A stretch of DNA of 41,117 nt from CAAFZY01 sp964410325 (GTDB taxonomy: Bacteria > Pseudomonadota > Alphaproteobacteria > RF32 > CAG-239): positions 1 to 41,117 of the forward strand of contig CAYPFN010000014.1 of NCBI GenBank assembly GCA_964410325.1, read 5' to 3'. Position numbers and translations under genes: made by a program. Below, piece by piece: positions 33,049 through 40,761 of this stretch. Each line of letters opens with the position of its first letter. Within the stretch, counting starts at the first letter, position 1. Below the pieces are notes generated by a model. The model searched no databases and was not told the origin of the DNA. It worked only from the letters and a program-made list of their open reading frames with translations.

Positions 33049-35136
33049 ATGCGTCCAGAAATCTTAAATCCGCTGTTTGGTCTGATTGAAAATTTAAAAG
33101 GTGTCGGCAGTCGCTACAATAAACTGATTTGTAATTTGGTTGGCGGTAATAGGGCGATAGATTTGCTGTGGCATTTGCCGGCAAATTTCATTGACCGAAC
33201 CTATAGCGTTCCTTTAAGCAAGGCTGTAGCAGGGCGTATCTGGACCGGAAAAGTCAAAATTGTTGAGCACCTTGTGCCACCTACTAAAAAGCAGCCTTAC
33301 CGAATTTCGGTCATAGATGAAAACGGTATGGAGCTGACTTTAAATTTCTTCAAATATTACAAAGATTCTCTGTCTAAAGCCTTGCCACCTGAAAGTTGGA
33401 AAGCCATAAGCGGTAAATTGGAAATTTTTAATGGCCACTGGCAGATAAACCATCCGGATTATATAGTTGCGCCAGAACTGCTGGAGACGCTTAAAGGTAT
33501 TGAACCCGTTTATCCGCTATGCGCCGGCGTGTCTAACAAAATGATGTTAAAACTAATACAGCAGGTTTTAGAGCGTGTACCAGATTTGCTCGAGTGGCAG
33601 GATAAAAGTTTCCTGATGCGGGAAAAGTTTGCCTCATTTAAAGATTCTTTACAGGCGGCGCATCATCCTTACCACTTGGCGGATTTGGGAAACAATTCTC
33701 CTGCCCGTCGCCGCTTAGCTTATGATGAACTATTAGCCAACCAACTGACTCTGGCCTTAGCGCGCGAACGTGTTAAGAAACAAATCGGCCGTCTTGTTAA
33801 AGGTGACGGACATTTAAGTTGCCGCCTTCTGGAAAGGTTAGGTTTTGACTTAACTGCCGCTCAGAAACGCGTTTTGGCGGAAATTAAAGAAGATCAAGCG
33901 GCGCCGTACAAAATGCTGCGCCTTTTACAAGGCGATGTCGGCAGTGGCAAAACGATTGTGGCGTTCTTGACCATGTTGAATGCAGTGGAATGCGGTGCGC
34001 AGGCAGCAATTATGGCGCCAACTGAAATTTTGGCTAAACAGCACATGGAGAGCATGGCGGCATGGGCAGCAATTGTCGATATTCGGGTTGATCTTTTAAC
34101 TGGTAAAATCAAGGGTAAAAAACGCAATGAAATTTTAGCCGATTTAGCTTCCGGAAAAATTGATATTTTAATTGGTACGCATGCCTTATTTACAGAAGAC
34201 GTGGCATTTAAGGATTTAGCCTGCATTGTGGTTGACGAGCAGCACCGTTTCGGCGTAAACCAGCGTTTAGAGCTTTCTGCCAAGGGGAATAAACCAGATG
34301 TCTTGGTTATGACGGCAACACCAATTCCGCGCACATTAGTACTTACCCAATACGGTGATATGGAATATTCTAAAATTGATGAAATGCCTAAAGGCCGCCA
34401 GCCAGTTGATACACGTGTGGTGCCGTTAAAAAAAATAACCGATGTCGTTGCCGGTTTAAAACGTAAACTGGATTCTGGGTGCCGGGCATATTGGGTGTGC
34501 CCATTAGTGGAAGAATCTGAAAAAACAGATTTAGCGGCCGCTGAAGAACGTTTTGCTTCTTTACAAAAAGTTTTTGGCCATAAAATCGGCCTGATACATG
34601 GCAAAATGAAGGAAAAAGAAAAAGACGCGGTCATGGAACAATTCCGTTCCGGAATGCTTTCACTTTTGGTTGCCACAACGGTAATCGAGGTTGGTGTTAA
34701 CGTTCCGGAAGCGACGATTATGGTGGTTGAGCAGGCTGAACGTTTCGGTTTAGCGCAACTTCATCAGCTACGCGGGCGTATTAAACGCGGTTTTACGGCC
34801 TCAACCTGCATATTAATGTATGGTTATCCGCTGAGCGAAACCGCCCGCGAGCGCTTAAATATTATGAAAAACAGCGAGGATGGTTTTTTAATCGCCGAGA
34901 AAGATTTGGAACTGCGTGGTGGCGGCGAAGTTTTAGGCACCAGACAATCCGGTTTCAGCGAATTTAAGCTGGCAGATTTATCATTGCATAAAGATTTGCT
35001 TTACACAGCCCGCAAAGATGCCGAACTTATTTTGCAAACCGATAAAAATTTTACCAGCTCCCGCGGTCAGGCATTAAGGATATTACTTTATCTCTTTGAA
35101 CAAGACCGTGCTTTAAAAACCTATCTTGCCGGTTAA
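33049..35136 (+). CDS. recG: ATP-dependent DNA helicase RecG
   Basis: RecG remodels stalled forks and Holliday junctions. It has an N-terminal wedge/OB domain (roughly residues 1-230), then the helicase core with GDVGSGKT (K301), DEQHRFG (D396) and QLHQLRGRIKRG. The ATG at 33049 follows AAGGAG (33037-33042) by 6 bases; a TTG 3 bases earlier is not needed. Length is 695 residues. The mfd-recG neighbourhood is typical of alphaproteobacteria, but the small gene sdhE that often lies between them is absent from the 203-base gap. Confidence 0.97.
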   Translation: MRPEILNPLFGLIENLKGVGSRYNKLICNLVGGNRAIDLLWHLPANFIDRTYSVPLSKAVAGRIWTGKVKIVEHLVPPTKKQPYRISVIDENGMELTLNFFKYYKDSLSKALPPESWKAISGKLEIFNGHWQINHPDYIVAPELLETLKGIEPVYPLCAGVSNKMMLKLIQQVLERVPDLLEWQDKSFLMREKFASFKDSLQAAHHPYHLADLGNNSPARRRLAYDELLANQLTLALARERVKKQIGRLVKGDGHLSCRLLERLGFDLTAAQKRVLAEIKEDQAAPYKMLRLLQGDVGSGKTIVAFLTMLNAVECGAQAAIMAPTEILAKQHMESMAAWAAIVDIRVDLLTGKIKGKKRNEILADLASGKIDILIGTHALFTEDVAFKDLACIVVDEQHRFGVNQRLELSAKGNKPDVLVMTATPIPRTLVLTQYGDMEYSKIDEMPKGRQPVDTRVVPLKKITDVVAGLKRKLDSGCRAYWVCPLVEESEKTDLAAAEERFASLQKVFGHKIGLIHGKMKEKEKDAVMEQFRSGMLSLLVATTVIEVGVNVPEATIMVVEQAERFGLAQLHQLRGRIKRGFTASTCILMYGYPLSETARERLNIMKNSEDGFLIAEKDLELRGGGEVLGTRQSGFSEFKLADLSLHKDLLYTARKDAELILQTDKNFTSSRGQALRILLYLFEQDRALKTYLAG

Positions 35137-35195
35137 ATAATAAAAAGACAAGCTAACGCTTAAATAAAAAAGCTCTGAAATCTCCAAGCTTATAA

Positions 35196-35699
35196 TTAGT
35201 CAATGTTTTCGTCTTCATAGACGCCGAATAAAATATTTTTTGGCACCCATCCTTCAATTGTATCAAATTGAATAAGGCAGAAAGACTTTCCTTTACGACA
35301 TTTTTTTATTTCACCGATAACGCCGTCCTCAACTTTGGCAATTACTTTTGATTGATAATCGTCTTCATTGTATATATTATTCTCACCCGGCGTCATAACC
35401 CGGACAAACCGCCGGCCAGTCAACATAGATTTATGCACCCACGATTCGGAACCTTCCCAATCTTTAATTTTGCGCCACAGCCCGAACTCATTGATAATTT
35501 CCACCGGTGCTCCTTTTTGTTTATATATCCATTCAATCGGATATTTTGTATCTGGACCAGATCGTCCGTTAATGGTATTAGAGCGCAAGGATACCATACG
35601 TGGCAACTGCAGGCCGCTTTCGCTGGCGTCTATTTCTTGTGCGAAGGAAACCGATAAAGGCATAAGAAGAGAAATTATTATAGTTAATAATGTTTTCAT
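35196..35699 (-). CDS. Exported SH3-domain protein
   Basis: A signal peptide (MKTLLTIIISLLMPLSVSFA) precedes a 147-residue mature protein with two bacterial SH3-like modules: one around SLRSNTINGRSGPDTKYPIEWIYKQKGAPVEII...WVHKSM (about residues 35-92) and one around YNEDDYQSKVIAKVEDG...GWVPKNILFG (about 105-160). This matches the alphaproteobacterial SH3-like family (COG3807 type). Such proteins are thought to bind peptidoglycan or periplasmic partners, but no enzyme activity is known. It is transcribed divergently from the M20 peptidase gene and convergent with recG. Confidence 0.87.
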   Translation of the reverse strand: MKTLLTIIISLLMPLSVSFAQEIDASESGLQLPRMVSLRSNTINGRSGPDTKYPIEWIYKQKGAPVEIINEFGLWRKIKDWEGSESWVHKSMLTGRRFVRVMTPGENNIYNEDDYQSKVIAKVEDGVIGEIKKCRKGKSFCLIQFDTIEGWVPKNILFGVYEDENID

Positions 35700-35774
35700 T
35701 TTATTTCCCTTTTACTGGTTTATATTATATTAAATATATCCTACTTAAAAGAGATAAAGAAAAGGTAAAAATTA

Positions 35775-36896
35775 ATGGATTTAATGCAAACCATAGAAGA
35801 ATTAATCCGCTTTCGTACCGAAACTGGCAATGTGGCGGAAATTGAAAAGTGTCTGGCTTATTTAAATAAAAATCTGCAAAACAGTGGCGCCATGGTCCAA
35901 ATTTGTCGTAATGAAGGCGTTTCGCCGGTTTTCTTTGCCTCTAACCAGGTGGCAGATGTTTATGATGTGCTGGTTATCGGCCATATTGATGTTGTTCCAG
36001 CGGCTGAGGAAATGTTTAACCCGCATTATGCCGACGGTAAGATTTTTGGTCGCGGTGCATTGGATATGAAATCTTTTGCCGCCGTGGCGCTGAATTCGTT
36101 GCATTATGTGTTAGAGCATAATCTGCCTTTAAAATTTGCCGTGATTTTATCAACCGATGAAGAAAAAGGCAGCAAAAGCACTGAAGCTTTTTTAGCCACC
36201 CATCCGAAATTAAATGCCAAAATTGTTTTGGATAATGATGTCGGCGGCGACATTACAAAAATTGTTGTCCGCTGTAAAAATCCGGTATTCGTAAAAATAA
36301 CAGCAAAAGGAGAAGTGGCGCACGGCTCAACGCCATGGGAAGGAAGGGATGCTAACGAAAATTTATTTAAAACTTGGAAAAATATCCGCAAAATTTATCC
36401 CGCCTTTTCCAAAGATGAAGCAAAACCAGAAAATACTTGGATTGATACGGTGCATGTTGCTAAAATTTCCGGCGGTGAGGTTACCAACAGTATTGCGGCT
36501 AAAGCCGAAGCCCTTTTAAATTTCCGCTTAACCGAAACTTCAAGCGTGGAAAGTTTGTGCGCCAACCTTGATAAATGCATGGCAAAAGGCGTTTCTTATC
36601 AAATTGTTTCTTCTGCAACACCAGTGATAATGCGGGAAGATAATCCAGCCATTGCGGTATATAAAAACTTTGCCGAACATATTTTAGGCCGCCCGCTTGG
36701 GTTTGAGTATATCGGTGGCGCCACTGATTCTCGGGAGTTTGCCGTGCGTGGCGCAACAGTGATTATGCATTCTGGCAGCGGCGAGGGAATGCATGCCCCT
36801 GGTGAATATGCCATCGTCGAAAGCATTAAGCAGATTGCTGAAATTCAGATAAAATTTTTAGAGAAATTAGCAGAGGAAAAAACAAAAAATGAATAA
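35775..36896 (+). CDS. M20-family metallopeptidase (ArgE/DapE-like)
   Basis: This is a cytosolic di-zinc amidohydrolase. The metal and catalytic motifs are complete: H70-x-D72 in GHIDVVP, bridging D97 in GRGALDMKS, and E129/E130 in STDEEKG. A dimerisation domain occupies the middle (KITAKGEVAHGSTPWEGRDAN). The last His ligand lies in GEGMHAPGEY. The length of 373 residues fits ArgE, DapE or peptidase members, and the substrate cannot be fixed from sequence. The stop overlaps the luxS start by 8 bases, so the two are translationally coupled, which may link it to LuxS or methionine/homocysteine metabolism. Confidence 0.9.
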   Translation: MDLMQTIEELIRFRTETGNVAEIEKCLAYLNKNLQNSGAMVQICRNEGVSPVFFASNQVADVYDVLVIGHIDVVPAAEEMFNPHYADGKIFGRGALDMKSFAAVALNSLHYVLEHNLPLKFAVILSTDEEKGSKSTEAFLATHPKLNAKIVLDNDVGGDITKIVVRCKNPVFVKITAKGEVAHGSTPWEGRDANENLFKTWKNIRKIYPAFSKDEAKPENTWIDTVHVAKISGGEVTNSIAAKAEALLNFRLTETSSVESLCANLDKCMAKGVSYQIVSSATPVIMREDNPAIAVYKNFAEHILGRPLGFEYIGGATDSREFAVRGATVIMHSGSGEGMHAPGEYAIVESIKQIAEIQIKFLEKLAEEKTKNE

Positions 36897-37368
36897 AATT
36901 ACCAGTTTTACGATAGATCATCTGCGGCTTTTACCTGGGCTTTATGTTTCGCGCGTGGATGATTTTAATGGTATAAAAATTACGACTTTTGATATCCGCA
37001 TGATCAGACCGAATTTTGAACCGGTGATGAATACTGCGGAAATCCATACTCTTGAACATTTAGGCGCCACATTTTTACGTAATCATGAAAAATGGGGAGA
37101 TAAAATCGTTTATTTTGGGCCGATGGGCTGTCGCACCGGTTTTTATTTGGTCGTGTCTGGAAAATATAATTCCGAAGATGTTTTGCCGTTAATAAGCGAA
37201 ACTTTTGCATTTATCAAAAATTATCAAGGCGATATTCCCGGGGCTTCCGCCAGAGATTGTGGCAATTTTCGAGATATGAACCTGCCAATGGCTAAGTATT
37301 TGTCTGAAAGATATTTAAGGGAAGTTCTGAGAGACATCAAAGAAGAACAACTTTTTTATCCGGAGTAA
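36889..37368 (+). CDS. luxS: S-ribosylhomocysteine lyase LuxS
   Basis: LuxS cleaves S-ribosylhomocysteine to homocysteine and DPD, the precursor of autoinducer-2, in the activated methyl cycle. All key residues are present: the metal ligands H53 and H57 in HTLEH (with E56) and C124 in GASARDCGNF, plus catalytic C81 in GPMGCRTGFY. The 159-residue length is normal. It overlaps the M20 peptidase gene. LuxS is rare in alphaproteobacteria, most of which use SAH hydrolase, so horizontal acquisition is likely. No mtn (SAH nucleosidase) gene is in this window. Confidence 0.97.
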   Translation: MNKITSFTIDHLRLLPGLYVSRVDDFNGIKITTFDIRMIRPNFEPVMNTAEIHTLEHLGATFLRNHEKWGDKIVYFGPMGCRTGFYLVVSGKYNSEDVLPLISETFAFIKNYQGDIPGASARDCGNFRDMNLPMAKYLSERYLREVLRDIKEEQLFYPE

Positions 37369-37509
37369 ACTGCCGATATAGATATCCTCGCTAAACAAGG
37401 GTTAAAGTAGCTACAAGCCTAACGATTTGATTATATTGGTCAGGATGAAACAATGTTGTGCAGATTTTGTTCTGAGTAAATTTAGGATTTTCTGTAAAGT
37501 ATGTAATAT

Positions 37510-37540
37510 AAAAGGGCAACGTTTGATAACGTGCCCTTTT
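37510..37540. terminator. Bidirectional terminator between luxS and the next gene
   Basis: AAAAGGGCA-(A)-CGTT / AACG-TGCCCTTTT forms a 13-pair stem with one bulged A and a TGAT loop. It gives a T-run in either direction. It lies just past the end of the - strand gene at 37545. Confidence 0.8.
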
Positions 37541-37544
37541 ACAT

Positions 37545-37919
37545 TTATTTAGTGATTTCCTCTAATATCTCAGACATCACAAGAATGTGATGTCTGGTTT
37601 TCTTTGAGACTGTCAGTCCCTTGAAGTTGAACTCTAGGAGTTCCCTCCAGGCTGACCAATTTCCGTACTCTGGAGATTGGATTAATTCTTTCAGTCTCTT
37701 ATGGACCTTTATCATGGCCGGTTTGTATGTATACCGACCGAGTTTTATATCCTGCAACGCTAAGATAATGCAATCGACAATCTCATAGAGATTGTGGAAT
37801 ACATCTCTTTCTGTTGTTGATTCAGGGAATGTCACCAATTCCCGAAACTCTTTTTTAAAATAATTAAGAGTTTCTATTGTTCGGGTAATTGATTTAACAT
37901 TTTCACTGTACTTCTTCAT
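37545..37919 (-). CDS. Unrecognised small helical protein
   Basis: I do not recognise a family. The 124-residue frame starts at ATG 37919 (MKKYSENVKSITRTIETLNYFKKEF) and is predicted mostly helical and soluble, with no signal or membrane segment. The middle reads LYEIVDCIILALQDIKLG and the end KTRHHILVMSEILEEITK. A perfect 10-base inverted repeat falls inside the 3' part of the frame. It is isolated, with a terminator on its 3' side and an AT-rich gene-free stretch upstream, which is compatible with an accessory or mobile origin. Confidence 0.65.
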   Translation of the reverse strand: MKKYSENVKSITRTIETLNYFKKEFRELVTFPESTTERDVFHNLYEIVDCIILALQDIKLGRYTYKPAMIKVHKRLKELIQSPEYGNWSAWRELLEFNFKGLTVSKKTRHHILVMSEILEEITK

Positions 37920-38110
37920 AAAAAACCGGGTTTGTTTAGAGAGGGCTTTAATTACTCCCGTTCCCTCTTTTGTTATTATTATATGTAAAAAAATTCTTAT
38001 ATTAAATATTAAAAAAGATAGAACCGGAAAACCATCAAGGCAAACCCCTGTAAATTCCCAATAATATCTTTATAATTAAAATCTAAGTACATATTATCAT
38101 ATTTTTGTCC

Positions 38111-38130
38111 AAAAGCAAGAGCTTTTTTTA
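38111..38130 (+). terminator. Terminator-like hairpin
   Basis: AAAAGC-AAGA-GCTTTT is followed by further T residues on the + strand. No + strand gene that it would serve is recognised, so it may be a remnant. The surrounding gap 37920-38323 otherwise holds nothing that I recognise. Confidence 0.4.
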
Positions 38131-38231
38131 TAAAAAATAACTTGCAATTTTTATCAGAGAGTTATTATTCTTGGCTGAAGCAGTGTTGGCACATTCTTTA
38201 GGATAAAGAGCAAGCCAGACTAAATCCTGTG

Positions 38232-38256
38232 AAAAAAAATCCCCTTATTAAGGGGA
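38232..38256 (-). terminator. Terminator downstream of tRNA-Ala
   Basis: On the - strand, CCCCTT-AAT-AAGGGG is followed by ATTTTTTTT, a strong intrinsic terminator. A second, weaker stem (AAGGCT...AGCCTTTTT, about 38287-38316) lies between it and the tRNA gene. Confidence 0.75.
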
Positions 38257-38323
38257 AGTTTACCTCATTAAGAAATATTAAAAAACAAAAAGGCTCCGAT
38301 TTAATCCTCAAAGCCTTAAAAAT

Positions 38324-38399
38324 TGGTGGAGCTGAGGGGGATCGAACCCCTGACCTACAGATTGCGAACCTGTCGCTCTCCCAACTGAGCTACAACCCC
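38324..38399 (-). tRNA. tRNA-Ala (CGC anticodon)
   Basis: The 76-base cloverleaf includes an encoded CCA. The acceptor stem GGGGTTG / CAGCTCC carries the G3-U70 pair that identifies alanine tRNAs. The anticodon loop is TTCGCAA, giving anticodon CGC for codon GCG. The T-arm has GTTCGAT and the D-arm AGCTCAGTTGGGAGAGC. Confidence 0.96.
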
Positions 38400-38429
38400 A
38401 TAGTCATAAAAAAGCCAAACCACATAAAG

Positions 38430-38580
38430 TGACTTCCTTATAAAACAATAATTTTAAAGAATCAACCCCAAAATTATGGTTTTGCCAATCATTAATACCT
38501 TTTTACTTATCGAATAAAGATTTTGGCAGATTATCTATGTTTAGAAACGTCTGCATATTTATCTGTAAAGATATTTTAAT
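38430..38580 (-). pseudogene. Decayed copy of the reading frame at the right edge of the window
   Basis: On the - strand a short frame TDKYADVSKHR ends at TAA 38533-38531 and matches the end ADKHSNFSNHR of the frame at 40950-41117. On the + strand, GATTATCTATG (38529-38539) and TTTATCTG (38558-38565) recur at 40948 and 40977 with identical spacing. The similarity continues downstream (QNLYSISKKVLMIGKTIIL against RNSYLIKVSVLIARKQQIKTIVV) but is broken by stops and shifts. This is a degenerate duplicate lying between the two tRNA genes. Confidence 0.55.
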
Positions 38581-38664
38581 TTGATTTTGAGGTTTTTATA
38601 TTTTTCCTTTCTGTCGCTTATATTTTTAGATATTATGTTTTCCAAGCGCTATTCTTAAAAAAAA

Positions 38665-38694
38665 TTCTTGCTTTTTATCCGTTTTGGTTATATT
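38665..38694 (+). promoter_or_regulatory. Candidate promoter of tRNA-Arg
   Basis: TTCTTG (38665-38670) and TATATT (38689-38694) are 18 bases apart, and the tRNA begins 14 bases after the -10 element. The match to consensus is moderate. Confidence 0.35.
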
Positions 38695-38707
38695 TCAAAA
38701 GTATCTT

Positions 38708-38784
38708 GTCGGCGTAGCTCATCAGGATAGAGCAACAGTTTCCTAAACTGTGGGTAGTGGGTTCGAGTCCCGCCGCTGACGCCA
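38708..38784 (+). tRNA. tRNA-Arg (CCT anticodon)
   Basis: The 77-base cloverleaf has an encoded CCA. The acceptor stem GTCGGCG / CGCTGAC pairs fully (one G-T). The anticodon loop is TTCCTAA, giving CCT for codon AGG. The D-arm (TAGCTCATCAGGATAGAGCA) and the T-arm (GGGTTCGAGTCCC) are standard. Confidence 0.96.
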
Positions 38785-38787
38785 AAA

Positions 38788-38814
38788 AAAGCCCTGTCTT
38801 AAAAACAGGGCTTT
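38788..38814 (+). terminator. Terminator of tRNA-Arg
   Basis: AAAGCCCTGT (38788-38797) and ACAGGGCTTT (38805-38814) form a perfect 10-base stem with a 7-base loop, directly after the tRNA CCA. The remaining gap 38815-39081 shows no gene that I can support. Confidence 0.85.
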
Positions 38815-39081
38815 AAAATAATAAGTAAAAATTATCTAACGGCTGTGCTTAAATGATTTTTATGGATAATAGAGATTTTCGCCGTTCATGACCGTTTAAC
38901 GAATACAAAAATTTAAGCTTCAACACGAATATTGACCAATTTTAACGGCAATATCATGAGCTTTTCCTTGGTTTCTACAGATATAAGGCTATATCGGCAA
39001 ATTTAAATAGAAAAATCGGATATTATAGCTTTATTAAGCATTTTCCGTTACAAAAGAAGAAACCATGAAAAGGAAAGAAGA

Positions 39082-39417
39082 ATGTCTAGAAAAACTTGTT
39101 TTATGATTTTTATTGCTGTAAGCGTTATTTTATTGGTGGCGCACATATTAAATCTTAAAGTTGTTATGGCGCCGGCCGGAAATATTTTTTCTGCAATGGG
39201 TAGTCCGTATATTGCTGGATCTGCTGTTGTATTGGCCTTATTATTGAACAAGCAAAAATATTATTGGCTTATCATGTTAGGTTGCGCTGTTTTGGCAGCA
39301 GTTTTAATACAACTGCTGGTCGTAGGCTCAAGCCTTATGGCCTTAAGCCTTATTTATAAAGCCACGGCTTTTTTAATTTATGCATATTGGGTTTCTTTAA
39401 TAAAATTCATGATATGA
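39082..39417 (+). CDS. Small integral membrane protein
   Basis: This 111-residue protein belongs to no family I recognise. It has about four hydrophobic helices (IFIAVSVILLVAHIL, GSAVVLALLLN, YYWLIMLGCAVLAAVLIQLLVVG and LIYKATAFLIYAYWVSLIKF) and almost no soluble part. The ATG at 39082 is supported by AAAGGAAAGAAGA just upstream. It stands alone between tRNA-Arg and the convergent alr. No partner gene suggests a function. Confidence 0.75.
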   Translation: MSRKTCFMIFIAVSVILLVAHILNLKVVMAPAGNIFSAMGSPYIAGSAVVLALLLNKQKYYWLIMLGCAVLAAVLIQLLVVGSSLMALSLIYKATAFLIYAYWVSLIKFMI

Positions 39418-39559
39418 GATTTTTGTTCAATCAGACATGTTCATAAAATTCAAATAATTTATTAAAGCATATATCAACGTATGGCTTAAAATAATCTAAG
39501 CCAATGCCGATATTTAATATGCTATTTATCGCTTGCTATATTTAAGGGTAGGGTAAAAA

Positions 39560-40657
39560 CTAAAAATTATTAATATATTTACGCACGAAACGAGGGTTTT
39601 TCCCTAGCCGCGACATAATTTCATAAGAAATTGTGCCGGCATCGCGTCCCATATCATCAAGCGTGTAAAAATCTGCCGCCAAATAAGCCATATCCCCCAC
39701 CTGCAGATTATCTATTCCCGTTACGTCACAGATAACGTTATCCATAGATACCCGTCCGATAATCCGTGTTTCATGCAAGGTGTTGCCGTTTTTGAAGAAG
39801 ACTTTGCCGACATTAGAAAGGGAACGAGGCAACCCATCACCATAGCCAATAGATACGACGGCAATTTTACGGTTGGTGTTGGCTCGGTAGGTTGCTGAAT
39901 ATCCGACAAATTGCCCTCTGGGCAAATTTTCAATTTGCAAAACCGGTGCCGTAACCGTTATCACGTTTTTCATCTGATTTTCTCGATATGGTGCCGTATT
40001 AATGCCATATAAAGCCGCGCCCAGCCGCACCATGTTATAATGAAAATCATGCCCTAAAAATACCCCGTCCGAAGCCGCCAAAGATGCCGGCAACCCAGGA
40101 AAATATATATCCTTTAAACGCTCAAAATTTTTAAGCTGATAAGCGTTCATAAAATGCTCTTTTTCATCACCGCAAGCCAGATGTGACATTACAAGCGAAA
40201 ATTCTTTTTTATCGTCATCGCTTAAAGCTGCTAACTCATGTTTGCGAAAGCCTAATCGATTTAAACCGGTTTCAATATGAATAACCGACTGCCGTCCGGA
40301 CAAACGGTTTTGTTTCCAAAATTCAAACGCTTCCGGACTATTAATGACCGGAACTAATTGTGGATATCGCTTAAAAATTTCCACATTATCAATTCCCATG
40401 CCTTGCAAAACATAAATAACCGCCTTTTCAGCTAAAGGAGCAATTTTTAAGCCTTCAACAGCATGCGCGACAAAAAAATGCCGGCATCCACCATGTTGAT
40501 ATAACAAATCAACAATTTTTTCTGCCCCTAGGCCATAAGCATCGTCTTTGACCACGGCAGCAACGACAGCGGGTTTGGCGAATTTCTGCAAGGTAAAAAA
40601 ATTTTCAAGCAAACAGTCTAAATCGATTTCTATAATTGGTTGGGTAAGTATGCTCAT
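39560..40657 (-). CDS. alr: Alanine racemase
   Basis: This PLP enzyme interconverts L- and D-alanine for peptidoglycan synthesis. PLP Lys37 lies in AAVVKDDAYGLG; the usual motif is VKANAYGHG, so Asp-Asp replaces Ala-Asn. The second catalytic base, Tyr, is in SIGYGDGLPR, and RVSMDNVICDVT is conserved. The 365-residue length is normal, with an N-terminal TIM barrel and a C-terminal beta domain ending VRKYINNF. The ATG at 40657 has no strong Shine-Dalgarno. It is monocistronic. Confidence 0.95.
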   Translation of the reverse strand: MSILTQPIIEIDLDCLLENFFTLQKFAKPAVVAAVVKDDAYGLGAEKIVDLLYQHGGCRHFFVAHAVEGLKIAPLAEKAVIYVLQGMGIDNVEIFKRYPQLVPVINSPEAFEFWKQNRLSGRQSVIHIETGLNRLGFRKHELAALSDDDKKEFSLVMSHLACGDEKEHFMNAYQLKNFERLKDIYFPGLPASLAASDGVFLGHDFHYNMVRLGAALYGINTAPYRENQMKNVITVTAPVLQIENLPRGQFVGYSATYRANTNRKIAVVSIGYGDGLPRSLSNVGKVFFKNGNTLHETRIIGRVSMDNVICDVTGIDNLQVGDMAYLAADFYTLDDMGRDAGTISYEIMSRLGKNPRFVRKYINNF

Positions 40658-40761
40658 TTTTTTATGCTTTCGGTATGAAGGTTTTATAGTTTTCTTCGTT
40701 AATTTTATAAAGAAGTTATTTTTTTTGCAATGCTGTTTGCAACTTTGCTCAACATTTGGCT

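Noticed and set aside
38841..39060. Possible short - strand coding remnants in the gap before the small membrane protein
   Set aside because: Frames are under 20 codons and broken by stops; no similarity could be supported.
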